Below, piece after piece: positions 1 to 5,183 of a stretch of 9,087 bases of DNA (position 1 is its first letter; the number at the start of each line of letters is the position of its first letter). The translations under genes were made by a program, and so were the position numbers. The notes under the pieces were generated by a model. It saw only the letters and a list, made by a program, of their open reading frames with translations, was not told where the DNA came from and did no database searches. The stretch covers positions 1 to 9,087 of the forward strand of contig JAAHHL010000206.1 in assembly GCA_010672185.1 (NCBI GenBank), given 5' to 3'. The DNA comes from Caldora sp. SIO3E6. GTDB taxonomy: Bacteria > Cyanobacteriota > Cyanobacteriia > Cyanobacteriales > Coleofasciculaceae.

Positions 1-977
1 TCTTGAGTTTCCTTGAGGAAAGTATCGGCAGTATTAGAGCTAGCAGGAAAGCCAAACCGCTTTACCGTACAGTCGTCAGAAGCAGTAATTTCCTTCGACT
101 TCAGGCTAGTATCCTTCTGTTGTGCTTCCAGCATCTTCATCCAGCCAGGAGCAACCGACTCAGCCACAAATTCGCCACTCCAATCAGCATTGAAACGGTA
201 AACCACTACTCGGTCAGCCCCGTAAAATTGCCGTAATTCCTGACAAATATTACCCAGAGCAGCATAAGTATCACCAGAAGCAGCAACTCTCCCCAAAATT
301 TGCGCCAAAATAGACTCTTGCAGAGCCTGCTTCTGCCGCTGGTAGCGGAATTCCAATGGCTGTAGATACAGCCTCAGTTCAGTAACTAGTTGGCAAAGCA
401 GAATGATTTCCGCTTCCTGCCATTGCCGAGAACCAGAACACTGTTGTAAAACTAGTAAACCCCACAGCTGTCCTTCCAACAAAATCGGCAAACTGAGACT
501 AGCCTTAACCTGGAACTTTTCTAGTAGTTGTAATTGGTAGGGACTAACAGAAGTATCGGAGACATCATTCAGAGCAATAATTTGCTGTTGCCGGTAATCC
601 AGCCGATGCTCAGCCCCAAAAGTATTAATTAGTAAAGACTCACCCAAACTAGGAGTGTAGCCAGCCTTCATCGACTCAGCCTCTACCAGACCTCGGTTCT
701 CAGTTTGGCAGCGATAGATTAACACTCGCTCCACCTGGAAATGCTGGCGAACCTCATTAACTGTAGTTGTGAGCAAAGTCTGAGTATTTGCTGCTTGGAT
801 CAACTGGCTAGCAAGGTTGAATAACCATTGCCGCTCATCTTTAAAGTGCTGCTCAAGATTGATATCTGAACCATTATTCAATTTAGTAGGAGTTAAATTG
901 ACATTACTTTTACCCAGGGATTTGTCAAGTTGATATTGGGTATCGAGTTTTTGTTTAGATTGCTCAAGTTCTTGCAT
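1..977 (-). CDS. GAF-domain chemoreceptor-like protein (PilJ/PixJ/HmpD position), N-terminal part, cut by window edge
   Basis: An open frame runs from an ATG at 977 off the left edge (325 full codons). A short coiled-coil-like start (MQELEQSKQKL) precedes two GAF domains: GAF1 at about residues 52-206 and GAF2 from about 222 on. Both have phytochrome/cyanobacteriochrome-type signatures (FQVKASL...PIL, LWGLLV near 170-175, SRQWQ, and in GAF2 VVVYRFNADWSGEFVAESV). No transmembrane segment or HAMP domain precedes the GAFs, so the visible part is cytoplasmic. In GAF1 the Cys-His that holds bilin in photoactive relatives appears as Tyr147-Gln148, so GAF1 probably binds no bilin covalently; the GAF2 Cys region lies outside. 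Position after cheY and cheW genes argues for a methyl-accepting receptor signalling to a CheA, but the methyl-accepting domain is not visible, so a GAF histidine kinase or other GAF protein is possible. No Shine-Dalgarno is visible at this ATG, and the frame stays open some way upstream through repeats. Confidence 0.85.
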   Translation of the reverse strand, partial: MQELEQSKQKLDTQYQLDKSLGKSNVNLTPTKLNNGSDINLEQHFKDERQWLFNLASQLIQAANTQTLLTTTVNEVRQHFQVERVLIYRCQTENRGLVEAESMKAGYTPSLGESLLINTFGAEHRLDYRQQQIIALNDVSDTSVSPYQLQLLEKFQVKASLSLPILLEGQLWGLLVLQQCSGSRQWQEAEIILLCQLVTELRLYLQPLEFRYQRQKQALQESILAQILGRVAASGDTYAALGNICQELRQFYGADRVVVYRFNADWSGEFVAESVAPGWMKMLEAQQKDTSLKSKEITASDDCTVKRFGFPASSNTADTFLKETQ

Positions 978-994
978 AATATTTTCGTTTTTTG

Positions 995-1022
995 TTGTTG
1001 GTTGTTGGTTGTTGGTTGTTTG
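995..1022. repeat. Tandem heptamer array TTGTTGG (3 perfect + 1 degenerate copies)
   Basis: Units start at 995, 1002 and 1009, with a degenerate fourth (TTGTTTG) at 1016. The array lies 18 bases upstream of the start of the GAF protein gene, in its leader or the preceding spacer. A single TTGTTGG recurs at 1991-1997 in the next spacer of the same operon. Confidence 0.9.
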
Positions 1023-1027
1023 AGAAT

Positions 1028-1077
1028 GGGGAATTGGGAATTGGGAATTGGGAATTGGGAATTGGGAATTGGGAATG
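1028..1077. repeat. Tandem heptamer array GGGAATT (6 perfect copies + 1 degenerate)
   Basis: Perfect units run from 1029 to 1070, with a degenerate seventh (GGGAATG) at 1071-1077. It follows the TTGTTGG array directly. The reading frames it opens on both strands encode only low-complexity peptides and are not genes. Confidence 0.92.
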
Positions 1078-1131
1078 GAGAAGAGTCTACTTTCATCCTC
1101 TGGTGGTGAAAAAATGTTTTCCTTAGGACTG

Positions 1132-1326
1132 CCTCCCGTCTCCTGCCTCCTGTTCCCCTCCTTGGAGGGGTTAGGGGTGGGTTCTACCTCCTGCCTCCTG
1201 CCCTCTGCCTCCTGGCTTCTTTCCTCCTGCCTCCTGGCTTCTGCCTCCTGCCTTCTGCCTTCTGCCTTCTGCCTTCTTTCCTCCTGACTTCTTTCCTCCT
1301 GCCTCCTGCCTTCTGCCTCCTGCCTT
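1132..1326. repeat. Degenerate CTYCTGC heptamer tract (C/T-rich strand)
   Basis: About 195 bases made mostly of CCTCCTG and CCTTCTG units with occasional phase slips (for example TTTCCTCCTG joints near 1220 and 1277). The same family appears as a clean array at 8966-8999 and as a single reverse-orientation copy near 4281-4294, so it is a dispersed repeat in this genome. Long open frames across it are artefacts of the repeat. Confidence 0.88.
1155..1170. repeat. Short inverted repeat CCCCTCC-TT-GGAGGGG
   Basis: A perfect 7-base stem with a 2-base spacer, embedded in the C/T-rich tract and followed by TTAGGGGTGGG. No U-tract follows on either strand, so it is not a canonical terminator. It resembles small palindromic elements scattered between cyanobacterial genes; that likeness is from memory. 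Confidence 0.7.
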
Positions 1327-1390
1327 TTGATCCGCTTCTTAACTCGCTTCATCAATCCCCATGTGGGAGAGGAGTTTAATTTAAAAAAAC

Positions 1391-1924
1391 TCAATATCTT
1401 TCTCCTCCATGTACTTGCCAAAGAGGACATTGGGTAATCGCTTTGACATCCAACACCATACCGTTGCCCCCTGGTAAAGCACCCATAACAAAAGGTAAAA
1501 GCCTGGAAGGAAATAACCCTGGAACTGCTGGCTGGAGTTGTTGCAGCTCATGTAACTCAATGTCGTTGACTTGCTGCACCGCTAAACCTAAAAATTGATC
1601 ATGTAACTGAACCACCATGACAACCGCAGATGCGGCAACTGTTTCCAAAAGCAACAGAGACTCACCATTGATAAGATGGTTAAGGTCTACAAGCCAAAGC
1701 ATTTTTCCTCGCCAATTGCTAATTCCCAAAACGCAATTGGGCATTTCTGGAACTGGCAAGATTTCTGTTATCTCAATCCTGAGAATTTCCGCAATTTCTT
1801 CTAGGGGTAGTAGCGCACTCTCTTCAACACCAAGAGGAAAACGGAGCAATCGCTGACGGCTCTCTGGAGGCAGCGGCTCTAAATTCAGTGGATCAAGACT
1901 AATAGCTGTTGGGTTATTTGTCAT
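1391..1924 (-). CDS. CheW-domain coupling protein (PilI/PixI/HmpC position)
   Basis: A 177-residue protein with a single CheW domain at about residues 24-170. It should couple the receptor (downstream gene) to a CheA-type kinase at the membrane or pole. Seen directly: the opening strand RLLRFPLG (25-32), SALLPLEEIAEIL (36-48), the conserved N-W-R-G-K-M-L-W-L-V-D-L block (70-81) matching the NxRGxxxPVxDL signature, and GLAVQQVNDI (113-122). Length fits a free-standing CheW. It sits 219 bases after the receiver gene and 413 bases before the GAF receptor gene, all on one strand. The start is unusual: the only ATG in frame upstream of the domain lies within the first unit of a heptamer array (1921-1990), an in-frame TGA follows just upstream (1930-1928), and there is no Shine-Dalgarno. 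The first residues MTN are repeat-derived. Confidence 0.93.
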   Translation of the reverse strand: MTNNPTAISLDPLNLEPLPPESRQRLLRFPLGVEESALLPLEEIAEILRIEITEILPVPEMPNCVLGISNWRGKMLWLVDLNHLINGESLLLLETVAASAVVMVVQLHDQFLGLAVQQVNDIELHELQQLQPAVPGLFPSRLLPFVMGALPGGNGMVLDVKAITQCPLWQVHGGERY

Positions 1925-1990
1925 TTGTCATTTGTTATTTGTTATTTGTTATTTGTCATTTGTCATTTGTCATTTGTCATTTGTCATTTG
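1921..1990. repeat. Tandem heptamer array TYATTTG, 10 units, overlapping the cheW-like start codon
   Basis: Ten contiguous units: TCATTTG x2, TTATTTG x3, TCATTTG x5. On the minus (coding) strand the unit reads CAAATGA, so each C-type unit carries ATG fused to a TGA of another frame. The last unit provides the ATG (1924-1922) of the cheW-like gene. A TTGTTGG unit adjoins at 1991. Confidence 0.93.
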
Positions 1991-2024
1991 TTGTTGGGAA
2001 ATTGGGAAGCGTCTACCTTGTCTT

Positions 2025-2112
2025 CCCCATCTCCCCATCTCCCCATCTCCCCATCTCCCTATCTCCCCATCTCCCTATCTCCCCATCTCCCCATCTCCCC
2101 ATCTCCCTATTT
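2025..2112. repeat. Tandem octamer array CCCYATCT, about 11 units
   Basis: Eight-base units run without interruption from 2025, mostly CCCCATCT with CCCTATCT variants at 2057 and 2073 and a degenerate last unit at 2105. It occupies the spacer between the receiver gene and the cheW-like gene. The open plus-strand frames over it (PSPHLPIS-type peptides) are not genes. Confidence 0.93.
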
Positions 2113-2143
2113 TTTCTCGGTTCAACAATTTCCCAACAAACAA

Positions 2144-2506
2144 CTAAGCCGCAATTAATTGTTGGATGGTTGTGAGTAGTTTTTGTTGATCTACTGGCTT
2201 GGGTATGTAGGCATCAGCACCTAACATCGAACCCCAAAGTTTATCAGCCTCAGTACCTTTGCTGGAGCAAATTACTACTGGTATTTTCTGGGTGCTAGCA
2301 TTAGCCTTGAGTTCGCGGCAGATTTCAAACCCACTTTGCCCAGGCAAAATCACATCAAGAATGACTAAATCCGGCTTCTGGCGCTGAAGTTTGAGGTGAG
2401 CATCTTCACCATTAGTAACGCTGACTACGGTTAAACCTGCTTGCCGGAGGTAACCTGTTAGTACGTTAGCTTCCGTTACACTATCTTCAACTAAAAGAAC
2501 TCTCAT
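2144..2506 (-). CDS. Single-domain response regulator, CheY/PilH type
   Basis: A 120-residue stand-alone receiver domain, the full length of CheY. Key residues are all present: acidic pair Glu7-Asp8, phospho-acceptor Asp51 in VILDVILPG, Ser81 at the Thr/Ser switch position, and Lys103-Pro104 in AYIPKP. There is no output domain, so it works by binding partners or as a phosphate sink. In pil/pix/hmp systems the second regulator of the operon holds this position (PilH, PixH, HmpB), and its phosphoryl donor would be the CheA-like kinase expected beyond the left edge. It follows the PATAN-REC gene by 137 bases on the same strand. No Shine-Dalgarno is evident before the ATG. Confidence 0.94.
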   Translation of the reverse strand: MRVLLVEDSVTEANVLTGYLRQAGLTVVSVTNGEDAHLKLQRQKPDLVILDVILPGQSGFEICRELKANASTQKIPVVICSSKGTEADKLWGSMLGADAYIPKPVDQQKLLTTIQQLIAA

Positions 2507-2518
2507 TATCAGGCTGCT

Positions 2519-2546
2519 GTATTACAAAACTTCAATAGTTGGTCAA
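2519..2546 (-). promoter_or_regulatory. Possible internal promoter before the receiver gene
   Basis: On the minus strand TTGACC (2546-2541) and TAATAC (2524-2519) are separated by 16 bases. The -35-like box is 5/6 to consensus and the -10-like box is poor. A start near 2512 would leave almost no leader. The rest of the 137-base spacer (2507-2643) shows no repeat, hairpin or gene. Confidence 0.2.
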
Positions 2547-2643
2547 TTTTCAGCCTCCAACAAGCGTTAATTAAGATGCTTGTTAAGTACTGAGCAAACA
2601 AACACATTCCTACACCCTGTTAGCATGAATGTGTGATTTAAGA

Positions 2644-3876
2644 TCACCCCATAGGTGCTGTTGTTGGTAGATAAATCTGCAGAGTACTTAGTACTTTATT
2701 CCGCTCGATAGGCTTTGCCAAAAAGCCCGAGGAACCAACCATTTTTGCACGCACCCTGTCCACGATGCCATCACTACTAGTGAGAATAATCACGGGGGTA
2801 TCTTGAAACAGTGAAATTCGGCGAATTTGTGAACAGATTTCATACCCGTTAACCATAGGCATAACTAAATCCAAGAAAATTAAATCTGGTTTTTGTTCTA
2901 ACAAAATTGGTAGTGCTTTAAGAGGGTCTCGAATGTTAATAAACCTATAGCCAGCCTGGGCAAGAATTTGACTCATTATCAGGCTATCGCTTCGACTATC
3001 ATCGATATATACTACCAATGGACTAGTTAACTGAGCTTGAACTTGTTTTACAGGAGCTATAGTCGTTGTTGCTTGAGAGTTAGTATTGATAGGAGTTTTG
3101 TGTTTTAAGCTCAAATCTCCAACCTCAATAAAGCCCATTAATTCTTCTTTGAAATAGGGAATAATTGATAGGGTTAGAGGTAAAATTTGCTGTTTTAATT
3201 TGACAGCTAAATCCCTCAAAGTTCGATTGCCATCTGCCAGGGTGGTGAGGTTATGGTAGACCAGTAATGAGGTTTGTTGTCGCAATTTGTCAGCATCCCA
3301 GATCACAGGAGCTAAGTTAGGAGAAAGTTTTTCCAAGCCAGCTTGCTGCCAAGTTACCCAGGCTTGCTTCGCTTGCTGCCATAATGGCTCAGCGTTAATC
3401 AGTAGCAACATTGACTCTCGGTTGTTCTCAGGAATCTGTCTGTAGACTAATGACTTTCCTAAATTATTGCCGAGTTCGACTTGTTGGATTATATCGAAGA
3501 AAATTTCTCTAATATTGCCTTCAATGACTGCCGCCATCTTGCGGCGTGAAAGTTGTCCCTGTCTTACCAGTTTTACTAAGGAGTCGTAATCCCAATACTG
3601 AAGTCGCTCTGAACCTTCACCAACAGAATGAATAGCCAGTTGTGGACATTGAATAGTCAGTTGACGACACCAACGACGGATCGGGTGTCTATTACTGGTA
3701 GATTTACTCAAACCACCTTGAAAAAAATACAAACTCCACTGCTGGTTGTCGGCATCTGTCATACACAAATCCAAACGACCTGTAAATTTTTCCTTGATAC
3801 AAGTCTGAATCTGCTGTTCAAGTTCATTGATCGCGACTATTTTTGTAGTTACTATTGGTCTCTCTATCGAGTTCAT
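2644..3876 (-). CDS. PATAN-domain response regulator (PatA/PixG/HmpA/PilG type)
   Basis: A 410-residue protein in the expected size range for this cyanobacterial family. The N-terminal half is a PATAN/DUF4388-type domain (from about residue 16, FTGRLDL at 31-37 and WSLYFFQGGL at 47-56), followed by a helical middle region and a linker rich in Thr/Ser/Gln (260-285). The C-terminal receiver (about 286-403) has Asp292-Asp293, phospho-acceptor Asp336 in FLDLVMP, Thr366 and Lys388-Pro389. In characterised relatives the receiver is phosphorylated by a CheA-like kinase, and PATAN domains mediate protein contacts that control type IV pilus motor output or, in PatA, heterocyst pattern. It is the first gene of the minus-strand operon, which supports the motility role over the PatA role. 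No Shine-Dalgarno is visible, and Asn-Ser-Ile after the ATG is not diagnostic. Confidence 0.93.
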   Translation of the reverse strand: MNSIERPIVTTKIVAINELEQQIQTCIKEKFTGRLDLCMTDADNQQWSLYFFQGGLSKSTSNRHPIRRWCRQLTIQCPQLAIHSVGEGSERLQYWDYDSLVKLVRQGQLSRRKMAAVIEGNIREIFFDIIQQVELGNNLGKSLVYRQIPENNRESMLLLINAEPLWQQAKQAWVTWQQAGLEKLSPNLAPVIWDADKLRQQTSLLVYHNLTTLADGNRTLRDLAVKLKQQILPLTLSIIPYFKEELMGFIEVGDLSLKHKTPINTNSQATTTIAPVKQVQAQLTSPLVVYIDDSRSDSLIMSQILAQAGYRFINIRDPLKALPILLEQKPDLIFLDLVMPMVNGYEICSQIRRISLFQDTPVIILTSSDGIVDRVRAKMVGSSGFLAKPIERNKVLSTLQIYLPTTAPMG

Positions 3877-4152
3877 AAATGATTTTTGAGGAGACGTTAA
3901 AAATTTTGAATGGTATTTCGCTGTAAGACTGGTATGACATGCACGTTTACAATATTTACACGGTTGTCAATAAATGTCACGAAGAAATAGATAACTTCAT
4001 CAACTTTTTATTCTCTGGCTATCTTTTTTAAGTAAAAATTATCTCTACAGAGAAATTAAAATAGGCAGTCCCAAGGCAAAATTTTCATCATCAGGTATAA
4101 CCTTAGGAACATTCCTGTTGCTTGTTGCCAGATAAGCTGTTGCCTGTTGATT

Positions 4153-4184
4153 AAGTCAGGAATATTTGACTTGTTTTGTTTTTT
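4153..4184 (+). terminator. Weak terminator-like hairpin with T-rich tail
   Basis: AAGTCA (4153-4158) pairs perfectly with TGACTT (4167-4172) around an 8-base loop, then GTTTTGTTTTTT follows. The stem is short and A/T-rich, so efficiency would be low. No gene precedes it on the plus strand in this spacer, so it would act on an unannotated transcript. Confidence 0.35.
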
Positions 4185-4254
4185 GTAGTGGTTGGCAAGT
4201 CCTGACGGTGGGCGGATCTTCAGCAATCACTCTCTCTAGTACAAGAAGGCAGTT

Positions 4255-4271
4255 CGGCAAAGCCCTTGCCG
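4255..4271. repeat. Inverted repeat CGGCAA-AGCCC-TTGCCG
   Basis: A perfect 6-base stem with a 5-base loop and no U-tract on either side. A single reverse-orientation copy of the CTYCTGC repeat family lies just after it (4281-4294). Confidence 0.6.
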
Positions 4272-4331
4272 TAGGCTAGGCAGGAGGCAGAAAGGAAGAA
4301 AGCTGGGAAGGAACGTTTTTTAATCTTTTTT

Positions 4332-4354
4332 AACTGGCGGATTATTTCCGCCGC
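4332..4354. repeat. Left copy of a 23-base direct repeat flanking the exported-protein gene
   Basis: AACTGG, four differing bases (CGGA), then TTATTTCCGCCGC. It matches 5114-5136 at 19 of 23 positions without gaps. Both copies are followed shortly by GCACTA. Confidence 0.65.
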
Positions 4355-4366
4355 ACTACAGTAGTG
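4336..4366. repeat. Two adjacent hairpins, GGCGGA/TCCGCC and CACTAC/GTAGTG
   Basis: GGCGGA (4336-4341) pairs with TCCGCC (4347-4352) across TTATT. Immediately after, CACTACAGTAGTG (4354-4366) is an odd palindrome. The first hairpin is part of the 23-base direct repeat at 4332-4354, but the other copy (5114-5136) does not keep the left arm, so the stem is specific to this copy. Confidence 0.6.
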
Positions 4367-4367
4367 T

Positions 4368-4402
4368 AAAAAAAATGCCAGCTTATCTGCTAGCTTTTTT
4401 TT
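4368..4402 (+). terminator. Bidirectional rho-independent terminator-like element
   Basis: Eight A (4368-4375), a stem GCCAGC/GCTAGC (4377-4382 with 4389-4394, one C-A mismatch), loop TTATCT, then eight T (4395-4402). The A and T runs can extend the stem from either strand. It lies 40 bases before the start codon of the exported-protein gene, so it would stop any transcript entering from upstream on the plus strand, or a minus-strand transcript heading left. An 11-base segment at 4129-4139 is complementary to its 5' arm plus loop (see findings). Confidence 0.55.
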
Positions 4403-4406
4403 GTAG

Positions 4407-4412
4407 TAAAAT
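4407..4412 (+). promoter_or_regulatory. Possible -10 box TAAAAT for the exported-protein gene
   Basis: TAAAAT lies directly after the terminator-like element and 31 bases before the GTG start, preceded by TAG. The only -35 candidate at suitable spacing (TTATCT, 4383-4388) is poor and lies in the terminator loop. If this box is used, the gene has its own promoter and a leader of about 24 bases. Confidence 0.25.
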
Positions 4413-4432
4413 ACGAGACGCTGATATTTTCT

Positions 4433-4436
4433 GAGG
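4433..4436 (+). promoter_or_regulatory. Ribosome binding site GAGG deciding a GTG start
   Basis: GAGG ends 6 bases before the GTG at 4443. This is one of the two clear Shine-Dalgarno matches in the window, and it supports the GTG start, which also gives an intact signal peptide. Confidence 0.65.
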
Positions 4437-4442
4437 TAAGTA

Positions 4443-4895
4443 GTGAACAGGCTATCGCTAATTTTACTTTCTGGTTCTACAGTCGTGGGTTCCCTGCTAC
4501 TGATGTCTTTAACGAACAAGCCTACTCAGGCAGCAGAATTAGATACTCAAACAACGCCTCAAAAGGCTTCTACCGGAAATGCCCACCGGGCTAATCTGGA
4601 CTGTGAGCGTCAGTCTTGTACGGGAAATGCCCACCTCGCTAGTTTTACTCAGGTCTTTGGTGCAGATGATGAGTTTGCTAACCTGAAAAAGACTCCTGAA
4701 GGCCATCTGATACTAGAGTTTACTGAAGAAGAAAGTAATGCCGCTATCGCCATGTTTGGCTGTGACTGTGTCAAGTCTCTCAATGCGATCCGTCAAATGC
4801 GGGGTATATCTTTAGGGGTTGAAGGAAATATCATTTTGCCCGGTCCCCAGATCAAACCTTGCAATCAACCTCTAACAGAGACAGATGTGCAATAA
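4443..4895 (+). CDS. Small exported protein with Cys/His motifs and internal TGNAH repeat, unknown function
   Basis: A 150-residue protein that I do not recognise. It starts with GTG behind a good Shine-Dalgarno. Residues 1-31 form a classical signal peptide: Arg3, a hydrophobic core about 4-23, and a likely cut near Ala30/Ala31 (TQA-AE). The mature part of about 120 residues should lie in the periplasm or outside. A heptapeptide TGNAH(R/L)A occurs twice (44-50 and 60-66), 16 residues apart. Between the copies are Cys54 and Cys59, giving H48-x5-C54-x4-C59-x4-H64. Further on are a CDC motif (Cys107, Cys109) and Cys140. The acidic middle (EFTEEE, 92-97) precedes the CDC motif. Metal binding or disulphide bonding is possible but is only inferred. 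It stands alone on the plus strand, and a hairpin at 5016-5038 could end its transcript. Confidence 0.8.
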   Translation: MNRLSLILLSGSTVVGSLLLMSLTNKPTQAAELDTQTTPQKASTGNAHRANLDCERQSCTGNAHLASFTQVFGADDEFANLKKTPEGHLILEFTEEESNAAIAMFGCDCVKSLNAIRQMRGISLGVEGNIILPGPQIKPCNQPLTETDVQ

Positions 4896-5015
4896 GGGAC
4901 TTCCCAGTAAAAGCAGATCTCATCGCTGGGGATACTAGGAAATCAACATCAGATTTTTCTTCAATTTACAATTTTTGGTCATTGCTAGAACAACGTAGTC
5001 CAATTCGAGCTTTCG

Positions 5016-5038
5016 TACCCGACTTTATAAGTCGGGTA
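5016..5038. repeat. Perfect 10-base-stem hairpin TACCCGACTT-TAT-AAGTCGGGTA
   Basis: It lies 121 bases after the exported-protein stop codon. The stem is perfect with a 3-base loop, but no T-run follows on either strand. It may stabilise or partly terminate the transcript, or be a dispersed palindromic element. The rest of the 4896-5183 spacer holds only a small CCGC-TGT-GCGG hairpin (5050-5060), the AATTAAG repeat and the right direct-repeat copy. Confidence 0.7.
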
Positions 5039-5060
5039 TATGCCTAGTGCCGCTGTGCGG

Positions 5061-5081
5061 AATTAAAAATTAAGAATTAAG
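5061..5081. repeat. Short heptamer array AATTAAR, 3 units
   Basis: AATTAAA at 5061 followed by AATTAAG at 5068 and 5075. It is a short A/T-rich array of the same kind as the longer heptamer arrays in this window. Confidence 0.7.
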
Positions 5082-5113
5082 AATGCTTATAGAGTAAGGA
5101 TTCTATCGACTCA

Positions 5114-5136
5114 AACTGGTTACTTATTTCCGCCGC
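5114..5136. repeat. Right copy of the 23-base direct repeat
   Basis: AACTGG, four bases TTAC, then TTATTTCCGCCGC, against CGGA in the left copy at 4332-4354. The following GTTGCACTA aligns with GCACTA of the left copy after a short indel. The copies are about 760 bases apart and bracket the exported-protein gene. Confidence 0.65.
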
Positions 5137-5183
5137 GTTGCACTAGCTAAAATCACAGGCAAGGATTTATCAAACCCATTCCT

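Larger units (their letters stand above)
978..1390. other. 413-base intra-operon spacer filled with short tandem repeats
   Basis: This spacer separates the cheW-like gene from the GAF protein gene. It holds three different repeat families in series (TTGTTGG, GGGAATT, CTYCTGC) plus one inverted repeat. No credible coding region, promoter or rho-independent terminator was found. The 60 bases next to the cheW-like stop are unremarkable apart from CCCATGTGGG at about 1357-1366. Confidence 0.8.
3877..4442. other. 566-base divergent spacer with clustered hairpins
   Basis: This is the upstream region of both the minus-strand chemotaxis operon and the plus-strand exported-protein gene. The PATAN gene side (3877-4050) is A/T-rich; a TTGACA (3970-3965, minus strand) is the best -35 candidate, but no convincing -10 follows at the right distance. 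TGACAT (3935-3940) and ATGTCA (3974-3979) form a weak 6-base inverted repeat around it. The other half (4129-4402) contains the structured elements listed separately. I find no credible gene on either strand. Confidence 0.6.

Noticed and set aside
893..1096. Minus-strand open frame of 67 codons with PNSQFPI repeats
   Set aside because: It is a translation of the GGGAATT and TTGTTGG arrays in another frame and overlaps the GAF protein start.
1048..1287. Plus-strand open frame with CLLPSAS repeats
   Set aside because: Translation of the CTYCTGC tract; low complexity only.
1921..2112. CRISPR-like array
   Set aside because: Units of 7 and 8 bases are contiguous with no spacers; these are simple tandem repeats.
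1909..2175. Three overlapping plus-strand open frames of 71-88 codons (SFVICHL and PSPHLPIS repeats)
   Set aside because: They are read-through of the TYATTTG and CCCYATCT arrays, stop-free by repeat phase; antisense to the operon and without any domain.
2502..2985. A 14-base identity CTCATTATCAGGCT at 2502-2515 (receiver gene start) and 2972-2985 (receiver domain of the PATAN protein)
   Set aside because: The two sites do not correspond in the receiver-domain alignment, so it is not a duplication trace; probably chance.
4220..4519. Minus-strand open frame of 99 codons overlapping the exported-protein gene start
   Set aside because: It crosses the terminator-like element and hairpins, its lysine-rich middle comes from the T8 run, and it conflicts with the better supported signal-peptide gene.
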